Origin: JAVVHH01 sp965199585
GTDB lineage: Bacteria > Pseudomonadota > Alphaproteobacteria > Acetobacterales > Acetobacteraceae
Length of the DNA stretch: 64,000 nt
NCBI GenBank assembly: GCA_965199585.1
Contig: CBDASI010000002.1
Coordinates: 1,488,001 to 1,552,000, forward strand
Direction of reading: 5' to 3'
Shown here: one piece after another, positions 62,245-64,000 of the stretch
How positions within the stretch are numbered: position 1 is the stretch's first letter
Layout: every line of letters begins with the position of its first letter
The notes under the pieces: model-generated
Told to the model about the DNA's origin: nothing
The model's database searches: none
The model's input: only the letters and a program-made list of their open reading frames with translations
Translations under genes and position numbers: made by a program

Positions 62245-62931
62245 GCGACGGCGGCGCAAACCGGCCAAGCCGAGCAAGCCGCCACCGAGCACTGCCAGCG
62301 ACATCGGCTCGGGAACGCTGGTCGGCGGGGTGTAGGTGATCGCCAGCGTAAGGCGTCCGGCATTCACGGAGGAGGCATCGGAAAGAACTTGCAGACTACC
62401 GACAGCGCCGGGGATGTAGGTTCGTCCGGTAATCGTGGCATAAGCGTCCACCGCCAGCAGGATCGGTCCGGTCGCCAGTGCGGTGACGTTGTCTGGGAAT
62501 ATGTCGATGGCGGCGCTCGCGGTGATGGACGATCCGATCGGGCCGATTACAAAGCCTGTGCGGAATAGCGCCGCCGGAATGGTCTGCGGCGTACCGGCGC
62601 TACCAGCGGTCGTGGGCGGAGCAGAGAACTTGCTATAGCCGTTCCCGAAGACTCCACCCGACACATTCTCGATGCTCGCATACGGCGTCAGCGTAAGATC
62701 GGACACAGTGTTCAGCCCGAACAGATAAAGGCCAGGCACCACGGAGCCGACATAGGTCGCGGCAATGGCAGTGATTGTGCCGGGGACGGTGACAGGTGCG
62801 AACTGGTAGATCAGACTGGCGAAGTTTTCGCTGTTCGAGGCAACGAGCGGCGCGCCGACATCGACGATCACATCGGCCTTTGCCGATGTCGCGGCCAACA
62901 ATGCCATGCCGGCTAGTATCGTAATACGCAT
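62215..62931 (-). CDS. PEP-CTERM sorting domain-containing exported protein
   Basis: 238 aa. Signal peptide at about residues 1-20 ('LAATSAKADV' cleavage region). The C-terminal sorting signal is 'VPEPMSLAVLGGGLLGLAGL' (about 207-226) followed by 'RRRRSD'. The mature part is a Ser/Thr/Gly-rich, beta-type domain without known motifs. It should be processed by an exosortase and sit at the surface. GC content is lower than in neighbours, like the other PEP-CTERM gene at 43272. Confidence 0.85.
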   Translation of the reverse strand: MRITILAGMALLAATSAKADVIVDVGAPLVASNSENFASLIYQFAPVTVPGTITAIAATYVGSVVPGLYLFGLNTVSDLTLTPYASIENVSGGVFGNGYSKFSAPPTTAGSAGTPQTIPAALFRTGFVIGPIGSSITASAAIDIFPDNVTALATGPILLAVDAYATITGRTYIPGAVGSLQVLSDASSVNAGRLTLAITYTPPTSVPEPMSLAVLGGGLLGLAGLRRRRSDQTALGQT

Positions 62932-63004
62932 GATCTCATTTCAAGTTCTACACCGTTACTGAGCAGGTTTATTCCTGGAATGTAAAGGCGGACGGGAGGC
63001 AGCG

Positions 63005-64000
63005 TCACGCGCCCGGCAGTGATGGACGGACGGATTGGTCCTTGAGGTGGACCCCGGTGGCGCGGAGGCGGCGCATCTCGGTGAGGAGAAAGACGAGCGT
63101 GTGGGCGGCGGTGGCGTATGGCAGGCCCGTGGGGTGGATGTTGCTGACGCAGTTACGGTCGGCGTCGGTGGTGGCCGGGCCGGGGGACCAGGTGAGGTAA
63201 GCGCCGAGGCTTTCGGGAGTGGAGAGGCCGGGGCGTTCACCGATGAGGACGAGGACGGCCCGGGCGCCTAGTGCGACGGCGATGTGGTCGCCGAGGGCGA
63301 CGCGGGCCTCGTGCGCGAGGATGAGGGGGGCGAGGCTCCAATCGGCCAATGCGGGCAGCAGCGCGTCGAGCAGTGCGGCTCCGTGCGTGCCGAGTGCGGC
63401 GGGAGACAGGCCGTCAGCCAGAACGATGGCCAGGTCGTAGTCACCCCGGTGCGGCCCGAGCGTTTGAGAGGCGGCCTCGTCGAGGCGGCGGCCCAGGTCG
63501 GGGCGCATGAGGTAAGTGCGGCGGTCGGCGGCGGCGCTGGAGACGGCCAGGACGGGATGGTCGAGCGTGAGGTCCAGCGGCGCGTGCACGGCGTCGCGGG
63601 CGCGGCCGTGGGCGAGGCGGAAGCTTAGGAGCGGCGGGGTGCCGACCGAGGCGCCGGCGCGGGGCAGGAAGATGCGGGCGGGCGTGGCCTGGCGCAGCGC
63701 CGGGACGGAGCGGGTCGCGTTCGGCATTGCCGGGAGCAGGCCGGGCCGGGCCGGCGGGCGGATGCGGCTGGCCGGGTCGAGGAGGCCTTGGGCGTCGAGC
63801 CAGGTCTCGAACTCGGGGGCGGGGCGGCGGGCGAAGATGTCGCGCATGGCGAGGGCGTCGTGGAAGCTGGTGCTCTGGTAGCCGAGCATGACGTCGTCGG
63901 CGCCGGGGACGCCCATGACGAAGTTGATGCCGGCGGCGGTGAGGAGGGTGAGGAGGGTGTCGGAGTCGTCTTCGTCGGCCTCGGCGTGGTTGGTGTAGCA
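63005..64000 (-). CDS. eutBC: Ethanolamine ammonia-lyase EutB C-terminus fused in frame to EutC (5' end outside window)
   Basis: The frame is open to the window edge. The visible N-terminal part is the end of EutB: 'CYTNHAEADEDD', 'INFVMGVPGADDVMLGYQST', 'SFHDALAMRDIFARRPAPEF'. Without a stop it continues through a Pro/Arg-rich linker into EutC: 'ATPARIFLPRAGASVGTPPL', 'AHGRARDAVHAPLD', 'GDYDLAIVLADGLSPAALG' and 'VSNIHPTGLPYATAAHTLVF'. The two subunits together split ethanolamine into acetaldehyde and ammonia with adenosylcobalamin, and are usually separate genes. An internal ATG at 63727 could start a separate EutC, but it has no visible ribosome site. Confidence 0.85.
   Translation of the reverse strand, partial: CYTNHAEADEDDSDTLLTLLTAAGINFVMGVPGADDVMLGYQSTSFHDALAMRDIFARRPAPEFETWLDAQGLLDPASRIRPPARPGLLPAMPNATRSVPALRQATPARIFLPRAGASVGTPPLLSFRLAHGRARDAVHAPLDLTLDHPVLAVSSAAADRRTYLMRPDLGRRLDEAASQTLGPHRGDYDLAIVLADGLSPAALGTHGAALLDALLPALADWSLAPLILAHEARVALGDHIAVALGARAVLVLIGERPGLSTPESLGAYLTWSPGPATTDADRNCVSNIHPTGLPYATAAHTLVFLLTEMRRLRATGVHLKDQSVRPSLPGA

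Overview
The window is about 64 kb of very GC-rich, almost fully coding bacterial chromosome. The gene content and order (argS-SPOR protein-nagZ-scpA-scpB, tsaE-addB-addA-trxA, NAD-dependent fdsGBAD formate dehydrogenase, alphaproteobacterial AddAB) point to an alphaproteobacterium. Acetobacteraceae/Rhodospirillales is my best guess, inferred from gene order and composition only. No rRNA, tRNA, CRISPR array, insertion sequence or phage gene was recognised. No stretch longer than about 300 bases lacks a gene; the longest gaps are about 200 bases (21122-21323, 47360-47570, 49189-49410).

Layout: 1-8.8 kb (+) is housekeeping: the end of a heparinase-like lyase, a small exported protein, argS, a SPOR protein, nagZ, a site-2 protease, scpA, scpB and a GMC oxidoreductase. 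From 21.1 down to 8.8 kb everything is on the minus strand. Its core (21.1-12.5 kb) is eight tightly coupled genes: myo-inositol-phosphate synthase, an HD-like protein, a methyltransferase, a Gfo/Idh oxidoreductase, a YcaO enzyme, a sugar phosphate isomerase, a GT4 glycosyltransferase and a PIG-L deacetylase. They are followed by an OpgH-type glucosyltransferase, a pyridoxamine-oxidase-like protein and a GT2-GtrA fusion. This core reads as a biosynthetic operon for a modified inositol glycoside that I do not recognise as any characterised system, and it is the most interesting part of the window.

21.3-30.2 kb holds two small unknown proteins, htpG, creA, a LuxR-type regulator, a SYLF protein, an aquaporin, a histidine phosphatase, an ABC-2 exporter pair and a thioredoxin-reductase-like ferredoxin-NADP reductase. 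30.2-37.6 kb is tsaE-addB-addA-trxA. 37.6-46.1 kb holds an acyltransferase, asd, a branched-chain amino-acid-type ABC transporter (livFGMH, with its likely binding protein 2 kb away), a PEP-CTERM protein and a YghU-type glutathione transferase. 46.2-53.6 kb holds exonuclease III, a YdcF protein, an SDR, a lipoprotein, a serine hydrolase, purH and a second GT4.

53.7-62.2 kb is a formate-oxidation locus (LysR regulator and fdsGBAD) followed directly by a PhnDEC-type ABC transporter. A second PEP-CTERM protein and the end of an apparent EutB-EutC fusion (ethanolamine ammonia-lyase) close the window. A dispersed palindromic repeat family appears at about 14.5, 53.7 and probably 60.8 kb; one copy is translated as the tail of the sugar isomerase.
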